NCBI RefSeq assembly: GCF_001570545.1
Contig: NZ_BBXD01000023.1
Coordinates: 124,001-188,000 of the forward strand
Length of the DNA: 64,000 bases
Source: Herbidospora mongoliensis
Lineage (GTDB): Bacteria > Actinomycetota > Actinomycetes > Streptosporangiales > Streptosporangiaceae
Direction of reading: 5' to 3'
The notes below the pieces were generated by a model. It ran no database searches, was not told the origin of the DNA, and saw only the letters and a program-made list of their open reading frames with translations. Below are positions 8,089 through 15,964 of this stretch, one piece after another. The translations under genes and the position numbers were made by a program. How positions within the stretch are numbered: the first letter of the stretch is position 1; every line of letters starts with the position of its first letter.

Positions 8089-8110
8089 TTCCCTACGGCG
8101 TTCTGACGGG
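8089..8110 (-). promoter_or_regulatory. shared upstream motif, copy 1
   Basis: On the minus strand this reads CCCGTCAGAACGCCGTAGGG followed by AA. It lies 63 bp upstream of the SAV_915-like start. It aligns with copies at 8151-8173 (+) and 11741-11766 (-), giving the consensus CGTCANNANGNCGTAGG. Likely a promoter or activator site; the cognate factor is unknown. Confidence 0.4.
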
Positions 8111-8150
8111 TGACCGGTCAATGCTGACGCCGTGTTGACGCGTGGTTATG

Positions 8151-8173
8151 GCGTCAAGAGGGCGTAGGAATGC
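8151..8173 (+). promoter_or_regulatory. shared upstream motif, copy 2
   Basis: Plus-strand GCGTCAAGAGGGCGTAGG followed by AATGC, 64 bp upstream of the ATG at 8237. It matches copies 1 and 3 in the same orientation relative to the gene served, and at nearly the same distance. Confidence 0.4.
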
Positions 8174-8236
8174 CGTAAGTATGGCTTGCCAACGGCCCGG
8201 ACGCTTGTTGGATAGGAGGTGAAAGGAGGACCTGAA

Positions 8237-8641
8237 ATGGTTTCTCGGCACGTTACTTCGCTGGAGATGCTCATTCCGGCCGGGGCCGCGATGGCGGTCG
8301 GGGCGGTGGTCGTGGTGGCGATGGCCGTACCGGACACCTCGGAGCGGGTCGCGGCGATGGCCGCGATGACGGCGCTGATCGGGCTGGTCGTCCGGCGTCC
8401 GGTGGCGGTGGGCGCGGTCGCGTGCGTCGCGTGGCTGCTGATGACGGGTTTCCTGGTGAACGGGCTCGGTGAGCTGACGTTCGCGGGGGCCGACTGGTTG
8501 CGGCTGGCGCTGCTGGTCGTGGCGGGGCTGGTGGGCGCGGCACTGCGGACGCCGATGCCGCTGCGGGGTTCGGTCCGGGTTCCGGCGGTCACTGAATATC
8601 GGCGTATAGACCGAATTGCGCACCATAAGACTTTGTCCTGA
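8237..8641 (+). CDS. small integral membrane protein
   Basis: 134 residues. Three to four hydrophobic segments are visible: MLIPAGAAMAVGAVVVVAMAV, VAAMAAMTALIGLVV, VGAVACVAWLLMTGFLV and LALLVVAGLVGAAL. The segment pattern resembles DUF4118-type sensor membrane modules, but no kinase domain follows. The ATG at 8237 has an excellent GAAAGGAGGA site 6 bp upstream. Function unknown. The C-terminal tail is polar, and the tail region 8590-8640 is lower in G+C than its surroundings. Confidence 0.6.
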   Translation: MVSRHVTSLEMLIPAGAAMAVGAVVVVAMAVPDTSERVAAMAAMTALIGLVVRRPVAVGAVACVAWLLMTGFLVNGLGELTFAGADWLRLALLVVAGLVGAALRTPMPLRGSVRVPAVTEYRRIDRIAHHKTLS

Positions 8642-8670
8642 CTTAGCGTTCCGCAGGGCTGCCGCCAGAA

Positions 8671-8739
8671 TCCATACGGGTACTTTCCGGCCGACACCTC
8701 AATGGTGTTCGGACGTTGAACAATGACAACCCGTATGGA
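8671..8739. repeat. nested inverted repeat upstream of alanine-rich gene
   Basis: TCCATACGGG at 8671-8680 is perfectly repeated in inverted form at 8730-8739. Between them lies a second imperfect inverted repeat, CCGACACC-tcaat-GGTGTTCGG. It ends 8 bp before the ATG at 8748, so an RNA copy would form a long stem next to the start codon. It could be an operator pair or a structured leader. Confidence 0.5.
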
Positions 8740-8747
8740 AGTGCCAC

Positions 8748-10418
8748 ATGCCCGCGCGTGTTAACAAATTGAGCCTGGGGCTGACCGGCGTACTCGCCGC
8801 CGCCCTGGTCACCTTCTCCGGGGCGGCCGCCTCGGCGCAGGTCAACCCCATCGACACCCCCACCAAGCCGGCGCCGGTCGCGGAGAACATCCCGGGCGCC
8901 GCAGGCGCGGAGAAGTCCGCCCAGAAGGCCGCGGCGGTCGCCGCCAAGAAGGCCACCATCCTCCTTGCGACCACCCCGGCCGCCACCGGCCCGGCCCAGG
9001 CCGGCGCCGCTGCCCCGGCCGCCGCCGCTCAGGCGAAGCAGAAGCGCCGCGCCGAGAAGGCCGCCGCCAAGGCGGCCAAGGCGGCCAAGGCCGCCGCCAA
9101 GCAGGCCCAGGCCGCGCCGGCTCCGGCCGCCGCGGTTCAGGTTGCTCCGGCTCATGTTGCTCCGGCCGCCGTTGCTCCGGCCAAGGTCGCTGAGGCTGCT
9201 GCCGCTCCGGCTGCTGACGCTCCGGCCAAGGTTGCTCAGGCAGTTGCTGCTCAGGCCGCGCAGGTTGCTCCGGCGGTTGCCGTCGAGGCCGCCGCGGCCA
9301 AGGTCGCGAAGGCGGAGAAGGCCGCCGCCAAGCGGGCCGAGGCACTGCGGAAGGCCGCTGCCAAGCGCGCCGAGATGATGCGGAAGGCCGCCGACAAGCG
9401 CGCCGAGATGATGCGCAAGGCCGCCGCCAAGCGGGCCGAGTTGATGCGGAAGGCTCTCGAGGAGCGCGCCGCCGCCGCGATGAAGGCTGCGGAAGAGGCC
9501 CAGGAGGCTGCCGGGCAGGCCGCTCCGGGCGCTGCCGGCGTCCAGGCCGCTGCCGCCTACGCCACGGCCATGGCCAACGCGATCCAGGCCCGCGCCGCCG
9601 CCGGCGCGATGCAGGCCGCGGTCACGAAGCAGACCCTCATGGAGCAGGCCGCCAAGGCTGCCGCCGCTCCGGCGAGGGCCGCCGACGTTCCGGACGCGAA
9701 GACGCCCGCCGCTGCCACCAAGGCCGCCGCTGTCGCTCCGGCGCAGGCTGTGGCCGCCGCTCAGGCGGTGAAGGCCGCTCCCGCTGCTGCTCCGGCTCAG
9801 GCGGTGAAGGCCGCTGCTGCTCCGGCTCAGGCCGTGAAGGCTGCCGCCGCTCCGGCCGCGACCCTGCTGGTCAAGCAGGCCGCCGCCCCGGCTCAGGCTG
9901 TCGCCCCGGTCCAGGCCGCTGCTCCGGCTCAGGCCGGGACGCTGCTCGCCAAGGCCGCTGCTGCGACTCCGGTCGCCGCGACCAAGGCCGAGAGTGCCGC
10001 TGAGGCGCAGCGGTCGGTGGCTGCCGCGCATCCGTGCTGTAAGGGTCACGGCTGCTGCGAGGGTCCGCGTGGCCCGATGGGCCCGGCCGGACCTCCCGGA
10101 TTCCCTGGTCCGATGGGGCCGCTCGGTGCCACCGGGCCGGCCGGTCCGCAGGGTCTCCCGGGTGTCTCCGGCTACGAGATCGTCAACGGTCTGCCCACCA
10201 CCTGCGCCCCGGGCACCCAGTGCACCGCCCAGGCGATCTGCCCGGTCGGTAAGCGCGCCGTCGGCGGTGGCTACGCCCTGGAGCCGACCGCGCAGCCGGC
10301 GTACACCGTCACCACGATCCCCGGTGCGGCGGGCACCACGTGGGACGTCAACGTCCACAACGGCGGCCTCCTGCCGCTCGTGCTGGTCCCGAGGGCGGTC
10401 TGCGTCAACGCCGTCTGA
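8748..10418 (+). CDS. secreted alanine-rich protein with coiled-coil and collagen-like segment
   Basis: 556 residues. Signal peptide (LSLGLTGVLAAALVTFSGAAASA) at about residues 8-30. Residues 40-420 are extremely rich in Ala, Lys, Pro and Gln. They include RKAA(A/D)KRAEMM-type tandem repeats near 200-245 (helical or coiled coil) and PAQAVKAA repeats near 325-385. A Cys cluster (CCKGHGCC) at about 427-434 precedes a collagen-like Gly-X-Y run of about 14 triplets (GPRGPMGPAGPPGFPGP and on). The C-terminal ~90 residues form a Cys-containing globular head beginning YEIVNGLPTTC. The layout suggests a trimeric cell-surface fibre. Repeats and composition prevent firm homology. Confidence 0.75.
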   Translation: MPARVNKLSLGLTGVLAAALVTFSGAAASAQVNPIDTPTKPAPVAENIPGAAGAEKSAQKAAAVAAKKATILLATTPAATGPAQAGAAAPAAAAQAKQKRRAEKAAAKAAKAAKAAAKQAQAAPAPAAAVQVAPAHVAPAAVAPAKVAEAAAAPAADAPAKVAQAVAAQAAQVAPAVAVEAAAAKVAKAEKAAAKRAEALRKAAAKRAEMMRKAADKRAEMMRKAAAKRAELMRKALEERAAAAMKAAEEAQEAAGQAAPGAAGVQAAAAYATAMANAIQARAAAGAMQAAVTKQTLMEQAAKAAAAPARAADVPDAKTPAAATKAAAVAPAQAVAAAQAVKAAPAAAPAQAVKAAAAPAQAVKAAAAPAATLLVKQAAAPAQAVAPVQAAAPAQAGTLLAKAAAATPVAATKAESAAEAQRSVAAAHPCCKGHGCCEGPRGPMGPAGPPGFPGPMGPLGATGPAGPQGLPGVSGYEIVNGLPTTCAPGTQCTAQAICPVGKRAVGGGYALEPTAQPAYTVTTIPGAAGTTWDVNVHNGGLLPLVLVPRAVCVNAV

Positions 10419-10433
10419 CCCCGTTTGAACTGC

Positions 10434-10470
10434 GGAAACGCCGCCCCGCCTGAAGCGGGGCGGCGTTTCC
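10434..10470. terminator. bidirectional hairpin terminator
   Basis: Perfect 16-bp stem, GGAAACGCCGCCCCGC at 10434-10449 pairing with 10455-10470, with a 5-nt loop. It lies between the convergent alanine-rich gene and lysA, 12 bp from the lysA stop, and can serve both. Confidence 0.85.
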
Positions 10471-10481
10471 GTCGTAGAGGG

Positions 10482-11684
10482 TCAGCGCCCGACCTCGCGC
10501 CGGAGCAGCTCCGAGGGCTCCTCGCGCCGCACGATCAGCCGCGCCGCCCCGCCGCTCACCGCCACCACCGGCGGACGGCAGGTCAGGTTGTAAGAAGACC
10601 CCATCGCGTGGTGATAGGCCCCGGTCACCCGCACGACCACGAGATCCCCCGGCCGCGCGTCCCCAGCCGGTACGCCTTCGGCGATCACGTCCCCCGCCTC
10701 GCAGTGCCGCCCCACGATCGTCACCGGCGCCCCCGACCGTCCGGGCACGGAGACCGCGTAGCGCGCCCCGTAGAGCGCGGGCCGGGGGTTGTCGCTCATC
10801 CCGCCGTCGACCGCCACGAAGGTCCGCCCGCCCTGCCGCTTCACCGAGATCACCCGGTAGAGCGTCACTCCGGCGGCGGCCACGATGGCCCGTCCGGGCT
10901 CGAACACCAGCCGGGGGACGGGCAGACGGAGAGCCCGGCACCGCTCGGCGACCACCTTCGGCACCGCGGCCGCGAACTGCCCCAGGTCGAGTCCGTGCTC
11001 GTCGTCGAGATAGGCGACCCCGTGCCCGCCACCGAGGTCGAGTTCCGGCAGGACGGTCGCGTACCGATCCCGGACCATGGCCAGCTGGTCGACCATCACC
11101 CGGGCCGCCGCCTCGAAGGGCGACACCGACGTGATCTGCGATCCGATGTGACAGTGCAGCCCGGCCAGCCGCAGCTCCGGCTGGCTGAGCACCCGCGCCA
11201 CGGCGTCGGAGAGCTCGGCCAGCGGGATCCCGAACTTCTGCCCCTCCGACCCGGTGCGGATGGCGGCGTGCGCGCCCGCCTCGACCCCGGGCGTCACCCG
11301 CAGGTAGACGTCCTGCCGCTGCCCGACGGGCACCAGCGCCGCCAGCCGGTGGATCTCGGCCACGTTGTCGATGACGACGCGTCCGACCCCGACGGCCTCC
11401 CGCAGCTCGGCGGGTGTCTTGGCGTTCCCGTGGAAGATGATCCGATCGAGGGGGAACCCGACGGACCGGGCGAGCGCGAGTTCGCCGCCGGAGCAGACGT
11501 CCAGGGACAGCCCTTCTTCGGCCACCCACGACGCCATGGCCTGCGTCAGAAACGCCTTCCCCGCATAGGCGACCGTCGAAGCGGGCAGCGCGGCGCGGTA
11601 GTCGCGGCACCGGAGGCGGACGGCGTCCTCGTCCACGACATACGCAGGGGTCCCGAATCGCCGGGCGATCTCAGCCAGTGACAT
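10482..11684 (-). CDS. lysA: diaminopimelate decarboxylase
   Basis: 400 residues. A fold-type III PLP decarboxylase: the PLP lysine is in TVAYAGKAF (about 43), followed by HCHIGSQI, the glycine-rich DLGGGHGVAY loop, EPGR, and a CEAGD motif (the family usually has CESGD) that supplies the residue from the second subunit. It converts meso-diaminopimelate to L-lysine in the cytoplasm. The arrangement is monocistronic. The gene is shorter than the ~460-residue LysA usual in actinomycetes, so it may be a second copy with another substrate or role. Upstream lies the shared motif at 11741-11766. Confidence 0.8.
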   Translation of the reverse strand: MSLAEIARRFGTPAYVVDEDAVRLRCRDYRAALPASTVAYAGKAFLTQAMASWVAEEGLSLDVCSGGELALARSVGFPLDRIIFHGNAKTPAELREAVGVGRVVIDNVAEIHRLAALVPVGQRQDVYLRVTPGVEAGAHAAIRTGSEGQKFGIPLAELSDAVARVLSQPELRLAGLHCHIGSQITSVSPFEAAARVMVDQLAMVRDRYATVLPELDLGGGHGVAYLDDEHGLDLGQFAAAVPKVVAERCRALRLPVPRLVFEPGRAIVAAAGVTLYRVISVKRQGGRTFVAVDGGMSDNPRPALYGARYAVSVPGRSGAPVTIVGRHCEAGDVIAEGVPAGDARPGDLVVVRVTGAYHHAMGSSYNLTCRPPVVAVSGGAARLIVRREEPSELLRREVGR

Positions 11685-11740
11685 GAATCGACATTAAGCA
11701 CCCGAAAAGCGATTAATCGGGATCTATATGTCGTTCTCGC

Positions 11741-11766
11741 GCATTCCCTACGCCGTATTGACGGGG
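11741..11766 (-). promoter_or_regulatory. shared upstream motif, copy 3
   Basis: The minus strand reads CCCCGTCAATACGGCGTAGG followed by GAATGC, 57 bp upstream of the lysA start. It matches copies 1 and 2 near 8.1 kb in sequence, orientation and distance to the start codon. Confidence 0.4.
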
Positions 11767-11836
11767 TCGCAACCCCACGGGAAATTTTGCCGGAAACCCC
11801 GCATGGACCTACCGGCCTCAGGCAAGGGCGGAACGC

Positions 11837-14515
11837 ATGGCGCTTTTCGACGCCCTCCAGCGCGCCCTGCGTGACCACGTCGACGGCGAGATCCGATTCG
11901 ACCGGGGAACCAGGGCCGTCTATTCGACCGACGCCTCGAACTATCGCGAGGTGCCGATCGGTGTGGTCGTACCGAGATCCATCGAAGCCGCCGCCCGCAC
12001 GGTGGAGATCTGCGCCGACCACGACGTGCCGGTCCTGTCGAGAGGCGGCGGCACCAGCCTGGCCGGGCAGTGCTGCAACACCGCGGTGATCATCGACTGG
12101 TCGAAACACTGCACGCGGACGTGGGACACCGGCGAGAACACCGTCGTCACCGAACCAGGCACGGTCCTCGACGACCTCACCGGCAACGGCCTGATGTTCG
12201 GCCCGAAACCGGCCACCCACAACCACTGCACCATCGGCGGCATGATCGGCAACGACGCCTGCGGCGCCACCGCCCAGGCCTACGGGAAGACCTCCGACAA
12301 CGTCCTCGACCTGGAGGTCCTCACCTATGGCGGCACCCGCTTCTGGACCTCCGACCCACCCGAACCCCTCAAAACCGCTCTGAAGACCTTGGCGAACGAG
12401 TACGAGGACGACATCCGAGCCCGGTTCCCGAAGATCCCCCGCAGGGTCTCCGGCTACGGCCTCGACGCCCTCCTCCCGGAGAACGGCCACGACCTCACCA
12501 GGGCCCTGGTCGGCTCGGAATCCACCCTCGTCACCGTTCTCAGAGCCCGGCTGAAGCTGGTCCCCCAGCCCAGGGCCGGAGCGGTCGCGATCCTCGGGTT
12601 CCGCGACGTCTTCGAGGCCGCCGACGCCGCCCCGTCGATCGCGCCCTACGACCCGATCGCCCTGGAGGGCATGGACGACCGCCTGATCGAATACGAACGC
12701 GCCCGCCGCCTCAACCTGGCCGCGATCGACCGCCTCCCCAAGGGCGGCGGCTGGCTGGTCGTCCAGTTCGGCGCCGACACCCCGGAGGAGGCCGAGGCCA
12801 AGGCCCGCGACATGGCCGCCGACCTGGGCGTGCGGCCTGTCATCCAACGAGATGTCCAGGAGGTGGCCGCCATCCGCGAGGCCGCCGTCGGCGCCACGGC
12901 GGGCGACGCCTGGCCGGGCTGGGAAGACTCGGCCGTCCCGCCGGAACGCATCGGCGACTACCTCAGGGACCTGCGCCGACTCCAGGAAGACCACGGCTAC
13001 GGCGCGTCGTCCCTCTACGGCCACTTCGGCCACGGCTGCGTCCACACCCGGATCCCGTTCCGCCGCGCCGACTACCGCGCCTTCGTCGAGGAGGCCGCCG
13101 ACCTGGTCGTCTCCTACGGCGGCTCGTTCTCCGGCGAGCACGGCGACGGCCTGGCCAGGGGCGAACTGTGGCCGAAGATGTTCGGCGACCGGGTCATGGC
13201 CGCGTTCACCCGCTTCAAGCAGGCCTTCGACCCTCGCAACCGGATGAACCCCGGCCGCCTGATCGACCCCGACCGGCTCGACGACCACCTGAAGGACCGC
13301 CCACGCGAGGTGGAGACCGTCTTCACCTTCCGGAACGGCTTCGCGGCCGAGACGACGAGCTGCGCCGGAGTGGGGGAGTGCCGCCGCGACACCGGCGGGG
13401 TGATGTGCCCCAGCTTCCGCGTCACCCGCGACGAACAGCACTCCACCCGGGGCAGGGCCCGGCTGCTCTTCGAGATGCTCCAGGGCGACGTGATCACCGA
13501 CGGCTGGCGCTCACCCGAGGTGAAGGACGCCCTCGACCTCTGCCTGTCGTGCAAGGGGTGCCGCTCCGACTGCCCCGTCCACATCGACATGGCCACCTAC
13601 AAGGCCGAGTTCCTGCACCACTACTACCGGGGCAGAATCCGCCCCCTCTCCCACTACGCCCTGGGCTGGCTCCCGCTCTGGGCGCGCTTCCCCCTGTTGC
13701 TGAAGATCCCGAGAGTCCCCGGCCTCACCCGGGAGCGGGACCTGCCGAGACCGGCCCGCGTCCGCTTCAGCGACACCTTCCGGGCCCAGAAAGGCGGCCC
13801 CGAGGTCCTCCTGCTCCCGGACACCTTCACCGACAACTTCACCCCTCGGGTCGCCGTCGCCGCCACGAGGGTCCTGACAAAAGCCGGTTTCTCGGTACGC
13901 ATCCCGCGCGCCCCCATCTGCTGCGGCCTCACGTGGATCTCCACCGGCCAGCTGGGCATGGCCAGACGGGTCATCCGCAGAACCGCGCGCATCCTCCGCG
14001 ACGCCCTCGACGACGGCATCCCCTTCGTCGGCCTGGAACCGTCGTGCACGTCGGTCCTGCGCTCCGACGCCCCCGAACTCCTCCCCGACGACCCCGACGT
14101 CAGAAGACTGGCCAACAGAACGAGAACCCTGGCCGAGCTCCTGGACGACCACGACATCGACCCGCCCCACCTTCCCGGCCGGGTCGTCACCCAGCCCCAC
14201 TGCCACCAGCACGCGATCATGGGCACCGACGCCGACCTCCGCCTCCTGCGCAGAACCGGCGCCGACGTCACCCAGCTCGACGCCGGCTGCTGCGGCCTGG
14301 CCGGAAACTTCGGCTTCGAACCCGACCACTATGACCTGTCGATGGCCGTGGCCGAACAGGCCCTGTTCCCCGCTCTGCGCGCCTCGGCCGGAGCGAAGAT
14401 CCTCGCGGACGGCTTCAGCTGCCGTACCCAGATCGAACACGGCACCGGAATCCACGCCCTGCACCTGGCGGAGTTCCTCGCGTCTCAACCTTCCGGCCCC
14501 CGGCGGAGTCCTTAG
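11837..14515 (+). CDS. FAD-binding and [4Fe-4S]-binding oxidoreductase (D-lactate/glycolate dehydrogenase type)
   Basis: 892 residues, fusing a GlcD-like and a GlpC-like half. The N-terminal PCMH FAD domain is marked by VVPRSIEAAARTVEI..PVLSRGGGTSLAGQCC (residues 46-80) and GMIGNDACGA. The FAD-oxidase C-terminal domain ends near 490 (SGEHGDGLARGEL). Two ferredoxin-type clusters follow, CAGVGEC..MCPSF (about 508) and CLSCKGCRSDCP (about 569). Two CCG domains (ICCGLTW, GCCGLAG) occupy the C-terminus. It likely oxidises a D-2-hydroxyacid such as D-lactate or D-2-hydroxyglutarate and passes electrons to the respiratory chain. The ATG at 11837 has an AAGGGCGGA site. The sigma gene begins 5 bp after it. 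Confidence 0.85.
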   Translation: MALFDALQRALRDHVDGEIRFDRGTRAVYSTDASNYREVPIGVVVPRSIEAAARTVEICADHDVPVLSRGGGTSLAGQCCNTAVIIDWSKHCTRTWDTGENTVVTEPGTVLDDLTGNGLMFGPKPATHNHCTIGGMIGNDACGATAQAYGKTSDNVLDLEVLTYGGTRFWTSDPPEPLKTALKTLANEYEDDIRARFPKIPRRVSGYGLDALLPENGHDLTRALVGSESTLVTVLRARLKLVPQPRAGAVAILGFRDVFEAADAAPSIAPYDPIALEGMDDRLIEYERARRLNLAAIDRLPKGGGWLVVQFGADTPEEAEAKARDMAADLGVRPVIQRDVQEVAAIREAAVGATAGDAWPGWEDSAVPPERIGDYLRDLRRLQEDHGYGASSLYGHFGHGCVHTRIPFRRADYRAFVEEAADLVVSYGGSFSGEHGDGLARGELWPKMFGDRVMAAFTRFKQAFDPRNRMNPGRLIDPDRLDDHLKDRPREVETVFTFRNGFAAETTSCAGVGECRRDTGGVMCPSFRVTRDEQHSTRGRARLLFEMLQGDVITDGWRSPEVKDALDLCLSCKGCRSDCPVHIDMATYKAEFLHHYYRGRIRPLSHYALGWLPLWARFPLLLKIPRVPGLTRERDLPRPARVRFSDTFRAQKGGPEVLLLPDTFTDNFTPRVAVAATRVLTKAGFSVRIPRAPICCGLTWISTGQLGMARRVIRRTARILRDALDDGIPFVGLEPSCTSVLRSDAPELLPDDPDVRRLANRTRTLAELLDDHDIDPPHLPGRVVTQPHCHQHAIMGTDADLRLLRRTGADVTQLDAGCCGLAGNFGFEPDHYDLSMAVAEQALFPALRASAGAKILADGFSCRTQIEHGTGIHALHLAEFLASQPSGPRRSP

Positions 14516-14520
14516 GGCAG

Positions 14521-15003
14521 ATGTACGACGCAGAGGGTTTCCGGACGTTCGTGGCCGCCCGCGGCCGCGCCCTGTCGCGTGCCGCGTTCCTGCTCACCGG
14601 CGACCACGCCAGGGCCGAGGACCTCATGCAGGAGACCCTGGCCAAGGCGGCGGCCAAGTGGCGGCGGATCTCGGCCGCCGACGACCCCGAGGCCTACCTG
14701 AAGACCATCATGATCAACCAGTTACGCACCTGGCACCGCCCCCGCCGCCTGATCTTCTTCCCGACCTCGCAGCCCCCGGACACTCCCGCCCCGCCCCCCG
14801 ACACCGACCTGAAGATCGTGCTCCGGCACGCCCTCACCACCCTCACCGCCAAGCAGCGCATCGTGCTCTACCTGCGCTTCTACGAAGACCTGCCGGAGGC
14901 GCAGATCGCCGCCCGCCTCGGCTGCTCGGTCGGCACGGTCAAACGCCACACCCACGACGCCCTGAAGCGGCTCCGGAAGGCAGGTGTCCATGAACCCGCG
15001 TGA
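14521..15003 (+). CDS. SigE-family RNA polymerase sigma factor (ECF-like), second copy
   Basis: 160 residues. Region 2 reads GFRTFVAARGRALSRAAFLLTGDHARAEDLMQETL; region 4 reads LTAKQRIVLYLRFYEDLPEAQIAARLGCSVGTVKRHTHDAL. The ATG lies 5 bp after the oxidoreductase stop, so it may be cotranscribed with it. It overlaps the next, membrane-anchored, gene by 14 bases. It is clearly paralogous in organisation to 3235-4865, but sequence identity is moderate, so the two likely respond to different signals. Confidence 0.85.
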   Translation: MYDAEGFRTFVAARGRALSRAAFLLTGDHARAEDLMQETLAKAAAKWRRISAADDPEAYLKTIMINQLRTWHRPRRLIFFPTSQPPDTPAPPPDTDLKIVLRHALTTLTAKQRIVLYLRFYEDLPEAQIAARLGCSVGTVKRHTHDALKRLRKAGVHEPA

Positions 15004-15964
15004 GGCACTCCACGACCTGGCCGAAGACGCCCGCGACTACGGCGACCCCGACCGCGCCATCCGAACCGTCGGCCGCCGCCAGGTGATCCGATGGAGCGCG
15101 GCGGCGACGGTGCTCACGGTGCTGATCGTCGGCGCGGTCCTGATGCGACCCGTCCAGGAGAAGCCCGTCACCGTCGTGACACACCCGATGGCCCGGGCCC
15201 ACTCGCTCTACGCGGTCTGCCGCGTCGACTGCCCCACCCTGCTGCGCCTGACCGACGGCCGCGAGATCCAGATCGGCGTCGGCACGATCAACCCGCCCGG
15301 CAACATGACCATCTCCCCGGACGGCCGCTGGCTCGGCCTCCCGGAAGGCGGCGGCTACGTCCTGCGCGACCTGCTCGGCGACACCATCTACCGAGTTCCG
15401 GCCGAACCGGGCGGCGTCTACGGCCCCTGGGTCTGGTCGGCCGACTCGAACCGGATCATCCTGGGCCACCACAAGGACGGCGACGTCTCCCACTACCTCG
15501 ACGTCGACCTCGGCACCGGCCGGATCACCCGCCCGATGGTCCTGGACGGCAACGAGATCGTCGGCCTGACCCCGGGCCACGACCTGATCCTCCAACCGGA
15601 CCAGCAGGCCGTCGACGAGCTCGCTCTGGACGTCGCGGGCAGGGCCGTCCTCTTCCGCCCCCAGTCGGGCCCGCTGACCGACGCGGACCACGGCCTCTGG
15701 GTCCAGTCGCGGGGCGACCGGCTCTACCTGCTCGTCTACGGAGAATCGGTCAGCGTCGAGAGCTTCAACCTCGACGGGACGGCCGACACCCTGATGCGGA
15801 TTCCCGACGGCCGCTTCGCGGTGGGCCCGACCGCGACCGGATACGTCGTGGTCGAGCCCGGAAACCAGGCCCAGCGCCTCTACGAAACGGGCGAGCAGGA
15901 GAGGCTGCTCGGCGAATATCCGCCCCGGGCCGAAATCGTCATCCCCGGCCTGGCCCGCCACTAG
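14990..15964 (+). CDS. membrane-anchored beta-propeller-like protein, partner of second sigma factor
   Basis: 324 residues from the ATG at 14990 (GGAAGG site upstream; a GTG at 14984 is also possible). A cytoplasmic tail of about 33 residues precedes one membrane segment (AAATVLTVLIVGAVLM). The extracytoplasmic part has repeated strands, including MTISPDGRWLGLP and WSADSNRIILG, typical of TolB/WD40-like propellers. Two Cys (VCRVDCPT) sit near the membrane. No ZAS anti-sigma motif is seen. The gene overlaps the sigma gene, so it probably acts as sensor or modulator. It ends 4 bases into the convergent HAD gene. Confidence 0.6.
   Translation: MNPREALHDLAEDARDYGDPDRAIRTVGRRQVIRWSAAATVLTVLIVGAVLMRPVQEKPVTVVTHPMARAHSLYAVCRVDCPTLLRLTDGREIQIGVGTINPPGNMTISPDGRWLGLPEGGGYVLRDLLGDTIYRVPAEPGGVYGPWVWSADSNRIILGHHKDGDVSHYLDVDLGTGRITRPMVLDGNEIVGLTPGHDLILQPDQQAVDELALDVAGRAVLFRPQSGPLTDADHGLWVQSRGDRLYLLVYGESVSVESFNLDGTADTLMRIPDGRFAVGPTATGYVVVEPGNQAQRLYETGEQERLLGEYPPRAEIVIPGLARH

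Noticed and set aside
8643-10358. 571-codon minus-strand frame rich in Gly, Arg and Ser
   Set aside because: Antisense shadow of the alanine-rich fibre gene; its composition is the complement of GCC/GCG alanine repeats, and it has no start signal or domain.
11546-13441. 631-codon minus-strand frame
   Set aside because: Antisense to the FAD/[4Fe-4S] oxidoreductase, which has clear motifs; the antisense frame shows none.
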